Shown: positions 1 through 7,036 of the stretch, one piece after another
Layout of the letters: every line of letters starts with the position of its first letter
How positions within the stretch are numbered: the stretch's first letter is position 1
NCBI GenBank assembly: GCA_947478535.1
Contig: CANJXD010000093.1
Location: forward strand, 1 to 14,190
DNA from: Acetobacteraceae bacterium
Lineage (GTDB): Bacteria; Pseudomonadota; Alphaproteobacteria; Acetobacterales; Acetobacteraceae
Direction of reading: 5' to 3'
Length of the DNA stretch: 14,190 bases
Notes under the pieces: generated by a model
Told to the model about the DNA's origin: nothing
What the model saw: the letters and a program-made list of their open reading frames with translations, nothing else
Databases searched by the model: none
Made by a program: the position numbers and the translations under genes

Positions 1-147
1 CAAGGTCTACGCCGCCGCGGCCAGCGTCATCGCCACAGGGCGCCTGCATGGAAGGACCGCCCTCGAGGCGTTGCGCGCCGCCCTCGCGGGCGTGGCGATC
101 ATACGACCTGCGTGAGGCACGACCGGAAGGGGGGGGTGAGCAATTAC
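1..147 (+). mobile_element. Right end of an IS66-like insertion sequence (partial)
   Basis: The left edge of the window holds the end of a transposase-like reading frame and then ~30 bp of non-coding sequence ending in ...TTAC at 144-147. Read outward on the other strand the end begins GTAATTGCTCACC, and IS66-family elements characteristically start with GTAA. Immediately after 147 the sequence becomes recognisable bchE coding sequence in one frame. A junction near 147 is therefore the simplest reading, with an expected 8-bp target duplication of which one copy would be 148-155. The left end and most of the element lie outside the window, so the family assignment and exact terminus are inferred. 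Confidence 0.42.
2..115 (+). CDS. C-terminal fragment of a transposase, probably IS66 family
   Basis: An open frame enters from the left edge and ends at TGA 113-115, giving 37 visible residues. Its tail contains SVIATGRLHGRTALEALRAA followed by LAG and a final IIRPA. This resembles the end of IS66-type transposases, where a pattern like S-x-I-x-T-A-R-x-x-G-x-x-x-L-x-A-L precedes a short LAG-x-P tail. The catalytic DDE residues would lie upstream and cannot be seen. The frame stops about 32 bp before the presumed element end. With so few residues another family is possible, but its position directly against a broken bchE supports a mobile-element origin. Confidence 0.45.
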   Translation, partial: KVYAAAASVIATGRLHGRTALEALRAALAGVAIIRPA

Positions 148-613
148 CCGCGCCACGCTGCTGGACCGGACCATGGCGAATTACCGCCGCTTCTACCTGC
201 GCAAGACCTTCCTCGGCTATCCCTGGATCAAGGATAAGGTGAAGCGGAAATACATGCTGGGCTGCCTCTGGGCCTTCGCGAAATCCGGCTTCCAGCGCAC
301 CTTCTATGACCTCGGCAAGGTCGGCTATTGGGGCCCGCAATCGAAGAAGAACGTGGACTTCCACTTCGACGAGACGAAGCACCTGGATACCGAGGCGGCG
401 CGCGCCCCACATAATGCGATGTGGAAGACGATGCATCGCCCGAAGGTGAAGCTGCCCGCGGCGAACCAGGGCGTGATCAAGGCCTGCGGTGGCGGGACGG
501 AGCAGATGGAGGAGGAAGCACCACCCGTCGTCGCAGGGGCGGCACGCGCCATGTCCTTTGGCGGTGGCACGCAGCAGCGCCCCGAATCGGTGCACGCCGC
601 AGCGCGGGAATAG
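148..613 (+). pseudogene. bchE: bchE 3' remnant (oxygen-independent Mg-protoporphyrin IX monomethyl ester cyclase), truncated at its 5' side
   Basis: BchE is a B12-binding radical-SAM enzyme that closes ring E of bacteriochlorophyll without oxygen. Only the C-terminal ~155 codons are present. The frame reads [19 protein letters not shown], then a YPW segment and [20 protein letters not shown] followed by [11 protein letters not shown], which is the conserved BchE tail. It is closed upstream by TGA at 137-139, inside the adjacent insertion-sequence end. The B12 domain and the CxxxCxxC radical-SAM motif, roughly the first 400 residues, are absent here. ATG 173 could initiate a 146-residue peptide, but it would lack all catalytic parts. 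Homology resumes right after the IS end, so insertion into an intact bchE is likely, with the 5' part possibly surviving beyond the left edge. bchJ follows 4 bp after the stop, the usual bchE-bchJ arrangement. Confidence 0.78.
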
Positions 614-617
614 CGCC

Positions 618-1220
618 ATGGATGGCGGCTACGCCCCCGATGGTGGGCGCATCGGCCCGAACGCGATCACCCGCATGGCGGAAGCCATGCGGGCGGCGCT
701 CGGCGAGGAGGCAACACGGGCCATCTTTCGCGCCGCGCTGATCGAACGTCACCTGGATGCACCGCCCGGCCGCATGGTGCCGGAACGTGATGTCACGGCG
801 CTGCACCGCGCCGGCCGCGCCGCGCTGGGCGAAGCCCGGCTGGCGCTTCTGGCGCGCCATGCCGGGGCACTGACGGCACGCTACCTCCTGGCGCACCGCA
901 TACCCCGCCCGGTGCAATGGCTGCTGCGGATGCTGCCACCTGGGCTCGCTGCCCGCGTGCTGCTGCGGGCCATCGGCGCGCATGCCTGGATCTTTGCCGG
1001 CAGCGGCAGCTTTCGGGTTGCATGGGGCCGCCCCTTGCGCCTGGAAATCGCCGGCGGGCCGATCGCGGCTGCCGGCACGGCGGAGGAGCCGGTCTGCGAC
1101 TATTACGCCAGCACCTTCGAGACACTGTTCGCCACGCTGGTCAGCCGCTATGCGCGGGTCAGGGAAGTGGCCTGCTGCGCCACGGGCGCCACCGCCTGCG
1201 TGTTCGAGGTGACCTGGTAG
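618..1220 (+). CDS. bchJ: BchJ, V4R-domain bacteriochlorophyll biosynthesis protein
   Basis: A 200-residue protein matching BchJ in length and character. Residues 11-130 are a helical region (IGPNAITRMAEAMRA near the N-terminus). The C-terminal part is a V4R-type domain, with DYYASTFETLF at 161-171 and cysteines at 160, 186, 187 and 194. BchJ was first named a 4-vinyl (8-vinyl) reductase. It is now thought more likely to help channel porphyrin intermediates, because BciA or BciB do the reduction, so its reaction is uncertain. ATG 618 lies 4 bp after the bchE stop, and the frame is open further upstream only as an overlap with bchE. No strong ribosome binding site is visible. If the IS upstream carries a terminator, bchJ may have lost its normal promoter. 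Confidence 0.88.
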   Translation: MDGGYAPDGGRIGPNAITRMAEAMRAALGEEATRAIFRAALIERHLDAPPGRMVPERDVTALHRAGRAALGEARLALLARHAGALTARYLLAHRIPRPVQWLLRMLPPGLAARVLLRAIGAHAWIFAGSGSFRVAWGRPLRLEIAGGPIAAAGTAEEPVCDYYASTFETLFATLVSRYARVREVACCATGATACVFEVTW

Positions 1221-1273
1221 GCCGGCGCAACTTCTTCGCGGCTTCGGATCGGAACGCGGCAAAAGCCGTTGAC

Positions 1274-1301
1274 TTGAGTGTCAAGAAAGCATGACACTCA
1301 A
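1274..1301. promoter_or_regulatory. PpsR/CrtJ operator upstream of crtE
   Basis: A perfect inverted repeat with 10-bp arms, TTGAGTGTCA (1274-1283) and TGACACTCAA (1292-1301), around an 8-bp spacer. It contains TGT-N12-ACA at 1279-1296, the recognition sequence of PpsR/CrtJ, the redox- and light-responsive repressor of photosynthesis genes. It lies in the 197-bp non-coding stretch between bchJ and crtE. A possible -35 (TTGACT, 1269-1274) is adjacent, with only a poor -10 at 1292-1297 inside the operator, so the exact promoter is unclear. A second full site was not seen nearby. The rest of the stretch (1302-1400) shows no gene. Confidence 0.82.
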
Positions 1302-1400
1302 AACCGACAACAAAAGATGACGGTTGACCCTCCGGCACCCGCCGGCGGCAGGCCGCATCGCCATACCGGGCCCGCCAAGGCGGCCACGTCCGGGATGCGA

Positions 1401-1409
1401 AGGTGGGAG
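1401..1409 (+). promoter_or_regulatory. Ribosome binding site of crtE
   Basis: AGGTGGGAG ends 8 nt before ATG 1418. It decides for that start over the in-frame GTG at 1403, which lies inside the site. Confidence 0.7.
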
Positions 1410-1417
1410 CGGCCCGG

Positions 1418-2281
1418 ATGGATGTCTCGACGCGGATCGAATCGACCCTGGCCGACGCCGTGCTTTATGCGGAGGCATCCGGCGCACCGCCGCGCCTGGC
1501 CGCGGCCTTGCGCCATTCGGTGTTCCCGAAGGGCAACCGCATCCGCCCGCGGCTGACCCTCGCCGTGGCCGCTGCCTGCGGGGATGACAAGCCGGCCTTG
1601 GCCTCTGCCACTGCCGCGGCGATCGAGTTGCTGCACTGCGCCTCTCTCGTGCATGACGACATGCCCTGCTTCGACGATGCGGCGACGCGGCGCGGCAAGC
1701 CCAGCGTGCACCGCGCCTTCGGCGTGCCGCTGGCGGTGCTGGCCGGCGATGCGCTGATCGTCCTCGCCTTCCAGACCCTGGCTCGCGCCGCCCCCTGCGC
1801 GCCGGAACGCCTCGGCCCCTTGATGATCGCGGTCGGCGATGGCGTCGGCGTGCCCTTCGGCATCGTCGCCGGCCAGGCCTGGGAATGCGAACCCCGCGCC
1901 GACCTGTCCGAATACCAGCGCCAGAAGACCGGGAGCCTGTTCGCCGCCGCCACTATCGCCGGCGCTGCCGCCTGCGCCCATTCCGAACCCGAGGCATGGC
2001 GCCTGCTCGGCGATCGGCTGGGGGAGGCCTACCAGGTCGCCGACGATCTGCGCGACGCGGTGGAGGATGAGGCGACGATCGGCAAGCCGGTCGGCGTGGA
2101 CAAGGCGCTCGGCCGCCCGAGCGCCGTCGCCGAATTCGGCCTGCAAGGCGCCGTGGCGCGCCTGCGCCGCCTGTCGCAGGACGCGGTGGACAGCATCCCC
2201 GAATGCCGCGGCCAGTCCATGCTGCGCGGCCTGATCCTGCAGGACGCGGGGCGCCTGCTGCCGCAGAAGCTCGCCGCCTGA
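1418..2281 (+). CDS. crtE: CrtE, geranylgeranyl diphosphate synthase
   Basis: A 287-residue trans-prenyltransferase that condenses isopentenyl diphosphate onto allylic diphosphates to give C20 geranylgeranyl diphosphate. This is the precursor of carotenoids and of the bacteriochlorophyll tail. The first aspartate-rich motif is at 80-87 (DDMPCFDD) after LLHCASLVH. The second is ADDLRD at 208-213. The KGNRIRP substrate-binding segment is at 38-44 and KTGSLF at 170-175. Length and motif spacing are normal for CrtE/IspA-type enzymes; CrtE rather than the C15 enzyme IspA is chosen because of the photosynthesis context. It is the first gene after the PpsR operator, and crtF follows within ~20 bp, so they probably form one transcript. 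Confidence 0.93.
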   Translation: MDVSTRIESTLADAVLYAEASGAPPRLAAALRHSVFPKGNRIRPRLTLAVAAACGDDKPALASATAAAIELLHCASLVHDDMPCFDDAATRRGKPSVHRAFGVPLAVLAGDALIVLAFQTLARAAPCAPERLGPLMIAVGDGVGVPFGIVAGQAWECEPRADLSEYQRQKTGSLFAAATIAGAAACAHSEPEAWRLLGDRLGEAYQVADDLRDAVEDEATIGKPVGVDKALGRPSAVAEFGLQGAVARLRRLSQDAVDSIPECRGQSMLRGLILQDAGRLLPQKLAA

Positions 2282-2302
2282 GACATGCCCGGCGGTGATG
2301 TC

Positions 2303-3433
2303 ATGACCGCCCCCGCACCCGGGTGGCGCGATCGGTTCCGGGAGTGGCGCGAGAGTGTGACCGCGAGCCCCCGTTTCCGGTCCTGGGCGGCGGCTTTCCC
2401 ACTGACGCGGCCGATGGCGCGGCGTCGGGCGCGGGAGTTGTTCGATCTCTGCGCGGGCTTCGTCTATTCGCAGGTGCTGTTGGCTTGTGTGCGGCTTCGC
2501 CTGTTCGACATGCTGCACGAAAGCGGTCCGATGACGGAAGCGGCGCTGGCGCTCCGCTTGTCCCTGCCGCCGGAAAGTGCGGCGCGCCTGCTGGCCGCCG
2601 CGGCGTCCCTGCAGCTGACCCATCGCCGTGCCGATGGGCGCTGGACACTGGGGCCGCTGGGTGCCGCGATGATCGGCAATCCTGGCCTGTGCGCGATGGT
2701 GGAACACCATGCGCTGCTCTACGCCGATCTCGCGGACCCCGTGGCGCTGCTGCGGCGGGAACGCGGGGGCAATGCGCTGTCGGCCTATTGGGCCTATTCC
2801 GGCGCGGAAAGCCCCGAGTCGCTGGCGGGGGAGAAGGTCGCCGACTACTCCGCGCTGATGGCGGCCTCCCAGCCCATGGTCGCGGAGGAAGTGCTCGCTG
2901 CCTATGATTTCCGGCGCCACAAGGCGCTGCTGGATGTCGGTGGAGGAGAGGGTGCCTTCCTCTCCGCCGTCGGTGCCGCGGCGCCTTCCCTGCGGCTGAT
3001 GCTGTTCGACCTGCCGCCGGTGGTGGCGCGCGGTGCCGCGCGCTTCACGACCAACGGCATGGCGCCCCGTGCCAGCACCCATGGCGGCGACTTCACCATG
3101 GATGCGCTGCCGGCCGGCGCCGATATCGTCAGTCTGGTGCGTGTTCTGCACGACCACGACGACGATGTCGTGATGGGCCTGCTGCGCCGCGTGCGCGCCG
3201 TGCTGCCGCCAGGCGGTCGCCTGGTAGTCGCGGAGCCGATGGCTGGCACCAGCGGGGCGGAGCCGATGGGCGAGGCCTATTTCGGTTTCTACCTGCTCGC
3301 CATGGGCCGCGGCCGGCCCCGGCGGCCCGAGGAATTGCAGGCGATGCTCGCCGCCGCCGGTTTCGGCGCCAGCCGCCTGCTGCCGACCCACACTCCGTTG
3401 CTCACCCGCGTGCTGCTGGCCGACGCCATCTGA
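2303..3433 (+). CDS. crtF: CrtF, carotenoid O-methyltransferase (demethylspheroidene/hydroxyneurosporene methylase)
   Basis: A 376-residue SAM-dependent methyltransferase that methylates the 1-hydroxyl groups of carotenoids in the spheroidene/spirilloxanthin pathway. Residues 44-130 form the dimerisation and winged-helix region typical of plant-type O-methyltransferases. The SAM-binding motif I, LLDVGGGEGAF, is at 209-219. The DLPPV acidic motif is at 236-240, and RVLHDHDDD at 280-288 carries the likely catalytic His. The start is a choice: ATG 2303 has GGTG a few bases upstream, whereas ATG 2285 (six codons earlier, 3 bp after the crtE stop) has none. Its presence implies methoxylated carotenoids, such as spirilloxanthin. 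Confidence 0.92.
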   Translation: MTAPAPGWRDRFREWRESVTASPRFRSWAAAFPLTRPMARRRARELFDLCAGFVYSQVLLACVRLRLFDMLHESGPMTEAALALRLSLPPESAARLLAAAASLQLTHRRADGRWTLGPLGAAMIGNPGLCAMVEHHALLYADLADPVALLRRERGGNALSAYWAYSGAESPESLAGEKVADYSALMAASQPMVAEEVLAAYDFRRHKALLDVGGGEGAFLSAVGAAAPSLRLMLFDLPPVVARGAARFTTNGMAPRASTHGGDFTMDALPAGADIVSLVRVLHDHDDDVVMGLLRRVRAVLPPGGRLVVAEPMAGTSGAEPMGEAYFGFYLLAMGRGRPRRPEELQAMLAAAGFGASRLLPTHTPLLTRVLLADAI

Positions 3434-3480
3434 CGGAATCCGGGGAGTTTTCGCCTCGCCGCCGTTATGGTCGCGCGGTC

Positions 3481-3498
3481 TGTCAGTTTCGCTTGACA
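3481..3498. promoter_or_regulatory. PpsR/CrtJ operator 1 of bchC
   Basis: TGTCAGTTTCGCTTGACA is an exact TGT-N12-ACA site. Its last six bases are the -35 hexamer TTGACA, so a bound repressor would block sigma-70 recognition. It is followed after exactly 8 bp by a second site. Confidence 0.88.
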
Positions 3499-3520
3499 AT
3501 AATTGCTGTCATCTTACCCT
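3493..3520 (+). promoter_or_regulatory. Sigma-70-type promoter of the bchC operon
   Basis: A perfect -35 TTGACA (3493-3498) is followed, after 16 bp, by TACCCT (3515-3520) as a weak -10. Transcription would begin near 3527, ~25 bp before the bchC start. The -35 lies in operator 1 and the -10 in operator 2, the arrangement known for the Rhodobacter bchC promoter. The 117-bp gap 3434-3550 holds nothing else recognisable. Confidence 0.72.
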
Positions 3521-3524
3521 TACA
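3507..3524. promoter_or_regulatory. PpsR/CrtJ operator 2 of bchC
   Basis: TGTCATCTTACCCTTACA is a second exact TGT-N12-ACA, covering the presumed -10 region. The 8-bp gap to operator 1 matches the spacing that permits cooperative tetramer binding of CrtJ/PpsR in Rhodobacter. Confidence 0.87.
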
Positions 3525-3550
3525 CTCAACCATGGGAGCAGACAGTCCAG

Positions 3551-4501
3551 GTGGACACCGTCGCCGTACTACTGGAAGCGCCTGAAAGGCTGACGCTCAG
3601 CCGCCTCGAACTCTCGCCCCCGGGTGAGGAGGATGTGGTGGTCGACGTCGAATGGAGTGGCATCAGCACCGGCACGGAGCGTCTGCTCTGGACCGGAACG
3701 ATGCCGCCCTTCCCGGGCATGGGCTATCCGCTGGTGCCTGGCTACGAATCCGTGGGCCGCGTGGCCTCTGTCGGTGCCCGTTCCTTGCGCCGTGTCGGTG
3801 AACGGGTGTTCGTCCCCGGCGCCAAGTGCTTCGGTGAGGTGCGCGGGTTATTCGGAGGCGCGGCCTCGCGCCTGGTCGTTCCCGGTGCGCGCACCGTGCA
3901 GATGGATGAAAGCCTCGGCGTCGATGGCGTGCTGCTGGCGCTGGCGGCGACGGCACAACACGCCATCGCGCCGCCCGCCCTCCCTGGCATCCTGCCGCCG
4001 GACCTCATCGTCGGCCATGGTGTGCTTGGCCGGCTCGTCGCGCGCCTCGTCATCGCCGCCGGTGGTCCCCCGCCTACGGTGTGGGAGAAGAACCCGCAGC
4101 GCTTCGCAGGCGCTGCAGGCTACTCGGTGGTGGATCCCGACAACGATCCGCGCCGGGACTATCGCAGCATCTGCGATGTCAGCGGCGATGGCACGCTGCT
4201 GAACACCTTGGTGCAGCGGCTCGCGCCGGGTGGGGAGATCATCCTCGCCGGCTTCTACCACCAGCCGCTGTCGTTCAGCTTTCCGCCCGCCTTCATGCGG
4301 GAGGCGCGCTTCCGAATCGCCGCCGAATTCAAGGAGCCGGACCTCAACGCGGTTCGCGACTTCCTGAGCAGCGGCAAGCTTTCCCTCGATGGCCTTGTCA
4401 CGCACCAGCGCGATGCGAGCGCCGCCGAGGATGCCTATCGGACAGCCTTTTCCGATCCCGCGTGCCTGAAGATGGTCCTCGACTGGAGAAAGACGCAATG
4501 A
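3551..4501 (+). CDS. bchC: BchC, 3-hydroxyethyl bacteriochlorophyllide a dehydrogenase
   Basis: A 316-residue oxidoreductase that oxidises the C3 hydroxyethyl group to the acetyl group of bacteriochlorophyllide a. The N-terminal GroES-like part holds GISTGTERLLW (38-48) and MPPFPGMGYPLVPGYE (51-66), which are hallmarks of BchC. The nucleotide-binding fold follows, with VGHGVLGRL at 154-162. The start is GTG 3551: it gives the typical VDTVAVLLEAP N-terminus and ~315-residue length. The frame is open further upstream, but only through the -10 and operator sequence. GGGAG at 3534-3538 is a rather distant ribosome binding site (12 nt). The stop overlaps the bchX start by ATGA, suggesting translational coupling. 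Confidence 0.93.
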   Translation: MDTVAVLLEAPERLTLSRLELSPPGEEDVVVDVEWSGISTGTERLLWTGTMPPFPGMGYPLVPGYESVGRVASVGARSLRRVGERVFVPGAKCFGEVRGLFGGAASRLVVPGARTVQMDESLGVDGVLLALAATAQHAIAPPALPGILPPDLIVGHGVLGRLVARLVIAAGGPPPTVWEKNPQRFAGAAGYSVVDPDNDPRRDYRSICDVSGDGTLLNTLVQRLAPGGEIILAGFYHQPLSFSFPPAFMREARFRIAAEFKEPDLNAVRDFLSSGKLSLDGLVTHQRDASAAEDAYRTAFSDPACLKMVLDWRKTQ

Positions 4502-5517
4502 ACGGTCCCGCAGCCATCACCCCGGCACGTTCCGCGCAGGCCAGCATGGCCGAGGCGCTGAGGGCGGAAGCCGAGCAGGGGCCCGATCCGGTCTCCACCG
4601 AGCCGGTGAAGAAGGAAACGCAGATCATCGCCATCTACGGCAAGGGTGGCATCGGCAAATCCTTCACCCTGGCCAATCTCAGCTACATGATGGCGCAGCA
4701 GGGCAAGCGCGTGCTGCTGATCGGCTGCGATCCGAAATCCGATACGACGAGCCTGCTGTTCGGCGGCCGTTCCTGCCCGACGATCATCGAGACGTCGTCC
4801 CGCAAGAAGGCCGCGGGTGAGCCGGTTGCCATCGGCGATGTCTGCTTCAAGCGCGATGGCGTCTTCGCCATGGAACTCGGCGGGCCGGAAGTCGGCCGCG
4901 GCTGCGGTGGGCGCGGCATCATCCACGGCTTCGAATTGCTGGAGAAGCTGGGCTTTCATCAGTGGGACTTCGACTACGTGCTGCTGGACTTCCTCGGCGA
5001 CGTGGTCTGCGGCGGCTTCGGCCTGCCGATCGCCCGCGACATGTGCCAGAAGGTGATCGTTGTCGGCTCGAACGACCTGCAGTCGCTCTATGTCGCGAAC
5101 AACGTCTGCTCGGCGGTCGAGTACTTCAAGAAGCTCGGCGGCAATGTCGGCGTGGCCGGCATGGTCATCAACAAGGATGACGGCACGGGGGAGGCGCACG
5201 CCTTCGCCGAAGCCGCCGGCATCCCCATCCTGTCCGCCATTCCGGCCGATGACGATATCCGCCGCAAATCCGCGAACTATGAGATCGTCGGCGTGCCCGG
5301 CGGTCCCTGGGCCAGTGTGTTCGAGCAGCTTGCGACGCAGGTGGCGGAAGCGCCCCCGCTGCGCCCGAAGCCTTTGACGCACGATGCTCTGCTCGGCCTG
5401 TTCAAGGGCGATGCGGTGGGCCGTGGCGTGGTGCTGAATCCCGCGACGATGGAAGACATGTGCGCGGCCGATGTGCTGAACAAGCCGTCCCTCGAAGTGG
5501 TCTACGAGGGCGCCTGA
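4498..5517 (+). CDS. bchX: BchX, iron protein of chlorophyllide a reductase
   Basis: A 339-residue ATP-dependent reductase subunit related to nitrogenase NifH and to BchL. It passes electrons to BchYZ for reduction of ring B (the C7=C8 bond) of chlorophyllide a. A P-loop YGKGGIGKS is at 47-55, and the switch segment GCDPKSDTTSLLFGG at 76-90. The [4Fe-4S] cluster cysteines are C136 (GRGCGGRG) and C171 (DVVCGGFG). The first ~40 residues are a variable extension before the conserved KKETQIIAIYGKG. GGAG at 4485-4488 lies 9 nt before ATG 4498. Being BchX rather than BchL is supported by its position between bchC and bchY. Confidence 0.95.
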   Translation: MNGPAAITPARSAQASMAEALRAEAEQGPDPVSTEPVKKETQIIAIYGKGGIGKSFTLANLSYMMAQQGKRVLLIGCDPKSDTTSLLFGGRSCPTIIETSSRKKAAGEPVAIGDVCFKRDGVFAMELGGPEVGRGCGGRGIIHGFELLEKLGFHQWDFDYVLLDFLGDVVCGGFGLPIARDMCQKVIVVGSNDLQSLYVANNVCSAVEYFKKLGGNVGVAGMVINKDDGTGEAHAFAEAAGIPILSAIPADDDIRRKSANYEIVGVPGGPWASVFEQLATQVAEAPPLRPKPLTHDALLGLFKGDAVGRGVVLNPATMEDMCAADVLNKPSLEVVYEGA

Positions 5518-5520
5518 ACA

Positions 5521-7035
5521 ATGGACACGCTTCCCCCCGCCGCAGTGCCTGTTGCCGCCGAAGGTGCTGGCTGCCATGGCGGCCGGGAAACACTCGACGC
5601 CGCTGCGCGCGCTGCGGGCAAAAGCGCCACGATGGACAAGCTCGCCGCGGATTACCCGCGCGGCCCGCATGACCAGCCGCAATCCATGTGCCCGGCCTTC
5701 GGTTCGCTGCGCGTCGGCCTGCGGATGCGGCGCACGGCGACGATCCTCTCGGGCAGCGCCTGCTGCGTCTATGGGCTGACCTTCACCAGCCATTTCTACG
5801 GCGCGCGCCGTACCGTGGGTTATGTGCCCTTCAATTCGGAAACCCTCGTCACCGGCAAGCTGTTCGAGGATATCCGCGACGCCGTCCATGCCATCGCCAA
5901 GCCCGAGGATTATGACGCGGTCGTCGTGATCAATCTCTGCGTGCCGACCGCGTCCGGCGTGCCGCTGGACCTGCTGCCGAAGCAGATCGATGGTGTGCGG
6001 GTTATTGGCATCGATGTGCCAGGCTTCGGCGTGCCGACGCATGCGGAAGCGAAGGACGTGCTGTCCGGCGCCATGCTGCGCTATGCCAGGGGCGAGGCCG
6101 AATCCGGCCCCGTCGCGCGGCCGCGCCAGATGGTGGCTGGTGCGCGCACCGTAGCCTTGATCGGCGAATTGTTCCCGGCGGATCCGATGGGCGTCGGCGC
6201 GATGCTCGCCCCGATGGGCCTGGCGCTGGCGCCGCAGACACCGTCGCGCGAATGGCGCGATCTATACGCTGCGCTGGATTGCGAAGTCGCCGCCGCGGTG
6301 CATCCCTTCTACACCGCGAGCATCCGTGAATTCCGTGCCGCCGGCCGTCCAGTCGTCGGCTCCGGCCCTGTCGGGCTTGAAGGCACGGAAGCCTGGCTTT
6401 CCGCCATCGGCCGCGCGGCCGGTGTTGCTGACAGTGCGGTGGATGCCGCGAAGGCGCGCATCCTGCCGGCCATCCGAGGCGCCCTCGCCGGCGCGCCCAT
6501 CAAGGCCCGCGTCACCGTCTCCGGCTACGAAGGCTCCGAGCTGCTGGTCGCGCGCCTGCTGATCGAGGCCGGCGCCGAGGTGCCCTATGTCGGCACCGCC
6601 TGCCCGCGCACGGAATGGAGTGCCGCGGATCGCGAATGGCTCGAAGCGCATGGCTGCCACGTGCAGTATCGCGCCAGCCTGGAGCAGGACATCGCCGCCA
6701 TGCGCGATGCGAAGCCGGACCTCGCCCTTGGCACCACGCCGTTGGTGCAGAAGGCGAAGGAGATGGGCACGCCGGCGCTGTATTTCACCAACATGGTCTC
6801 CGCCCGTCCGCTGTTCGGGCCGGCAGGCGCGGGTTCCATGGCGGGTATCGTCGCGGCGCAGACGCGGGGGCGGGAACGCTTCTCTCGCATGGTGTCCTTC
6901 TTCGAAGGTGTCGGCACGCCGGATGGCGCGGGCTACGGCTTCAAGGACAAGCCCGTCGATCCGCCAGGCTTCCGCGACCGCCAGCGCAAGCTGCGTATGG
7001 CCAAGGCGAAGTCTGAAGAAGCGGTGGGGACCTGA
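5521..7035 (+). CDS. bchY: BchY, chlorophyllide a reductase catalytic subunit
   Basis: A 504-residue subunit of the nitrogenase-like BchYZ heterotetramer, which binds chlorophyllide a and an Fe-S cluster. Three cysteine sites fit the cluster ligands: C57 ([10 protein letters not shown]), C81/C82 ([11 protein letters not shown]) and C140 ([10 protein letters not shown]). The C-terminal half carries [20 protein letters not shown] and a normal C-terminus. The first ~50 residues (Ala/Gly-rich) are variable, so a slightly later start, such as the ATG at residue 38 (position 5632), is possible. ATG 5521 follows the bchX stop by 3 bp, and bchZ begins 1 bp after the bchY stop. Confidence 0.94.
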   Translation: MDTLPPAAVPVAAEGAGCHGGRETLDAAARAAGKSATMDKLAADYPRGPHDQPQSMCPAFGSLRVGLRMRRTATILSGSACCVYGLTFTSHFYGARRTVGYVPFNSETLVTGKLFEDIRDAVHAIAKPEDYDAVVVINLCVPTASGVPLDLLPKQIDGVRVIGIDVPGFGVPTHAEAKDVLSGAMLRYARGEAESGPVARPRQMVAGARTVALIGELFPADPMGVGAMLAPMGLALAPQTPSREWRDLYAALDCEVAAAVHPFYTASIREFRAAGRPVVGSGPVGLEGTEAWLSAIGRAAGVADSAVDAAKARILPAIRGALAGAPIKARVTVSGYEGSELLVARLLIEAGAEVPYVGTACPRTEWSAADREWLEAHGCHVQYRASLEQDIAAMRDAKPDLALGTTPLVQKAKEMGTPALYFTNMVSARPLFGPAGAGSMAGIVAAQTRGRERFSRMVSFFEGVGTPDGAGYGFKDKPVDPPGFRDRQRKLRMAKAKSEEAVGT

Positions 7036-7036
7036 G

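Noticed and set aside
173..613. A free-standing 146-residue protein starting at ATG 173
   Set aside because: The residues before 173 (RATLLDRT) continue BchE homology and the product lacks every catalytic part, so it is a truncated bchE remnant.
1298..3499. Long minus-strand open frame (733 codons) opposite crtE-crtF
   Set aside because: It is antisense to two clearly recognised genes, is rich in Arg, His, Gln and Gly, and shows no family motifs. Such frames are common shadows in high-GC DNA.
3503..3550. An N-terminal extension of bchC from TTG 3503
   Set aside because: It would start inside the second operator and -10 region, before the expected transcript start, and adds 16 residues not typical of BchC.
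4435..6042. Minus-strand open frame opposite bchX-bchY, and a similar one at 6941-8719 opposite bchZ
   Set aside because: Both mirror conserved bch genes codon by codon, have low-complexity composition and no visible start signals.
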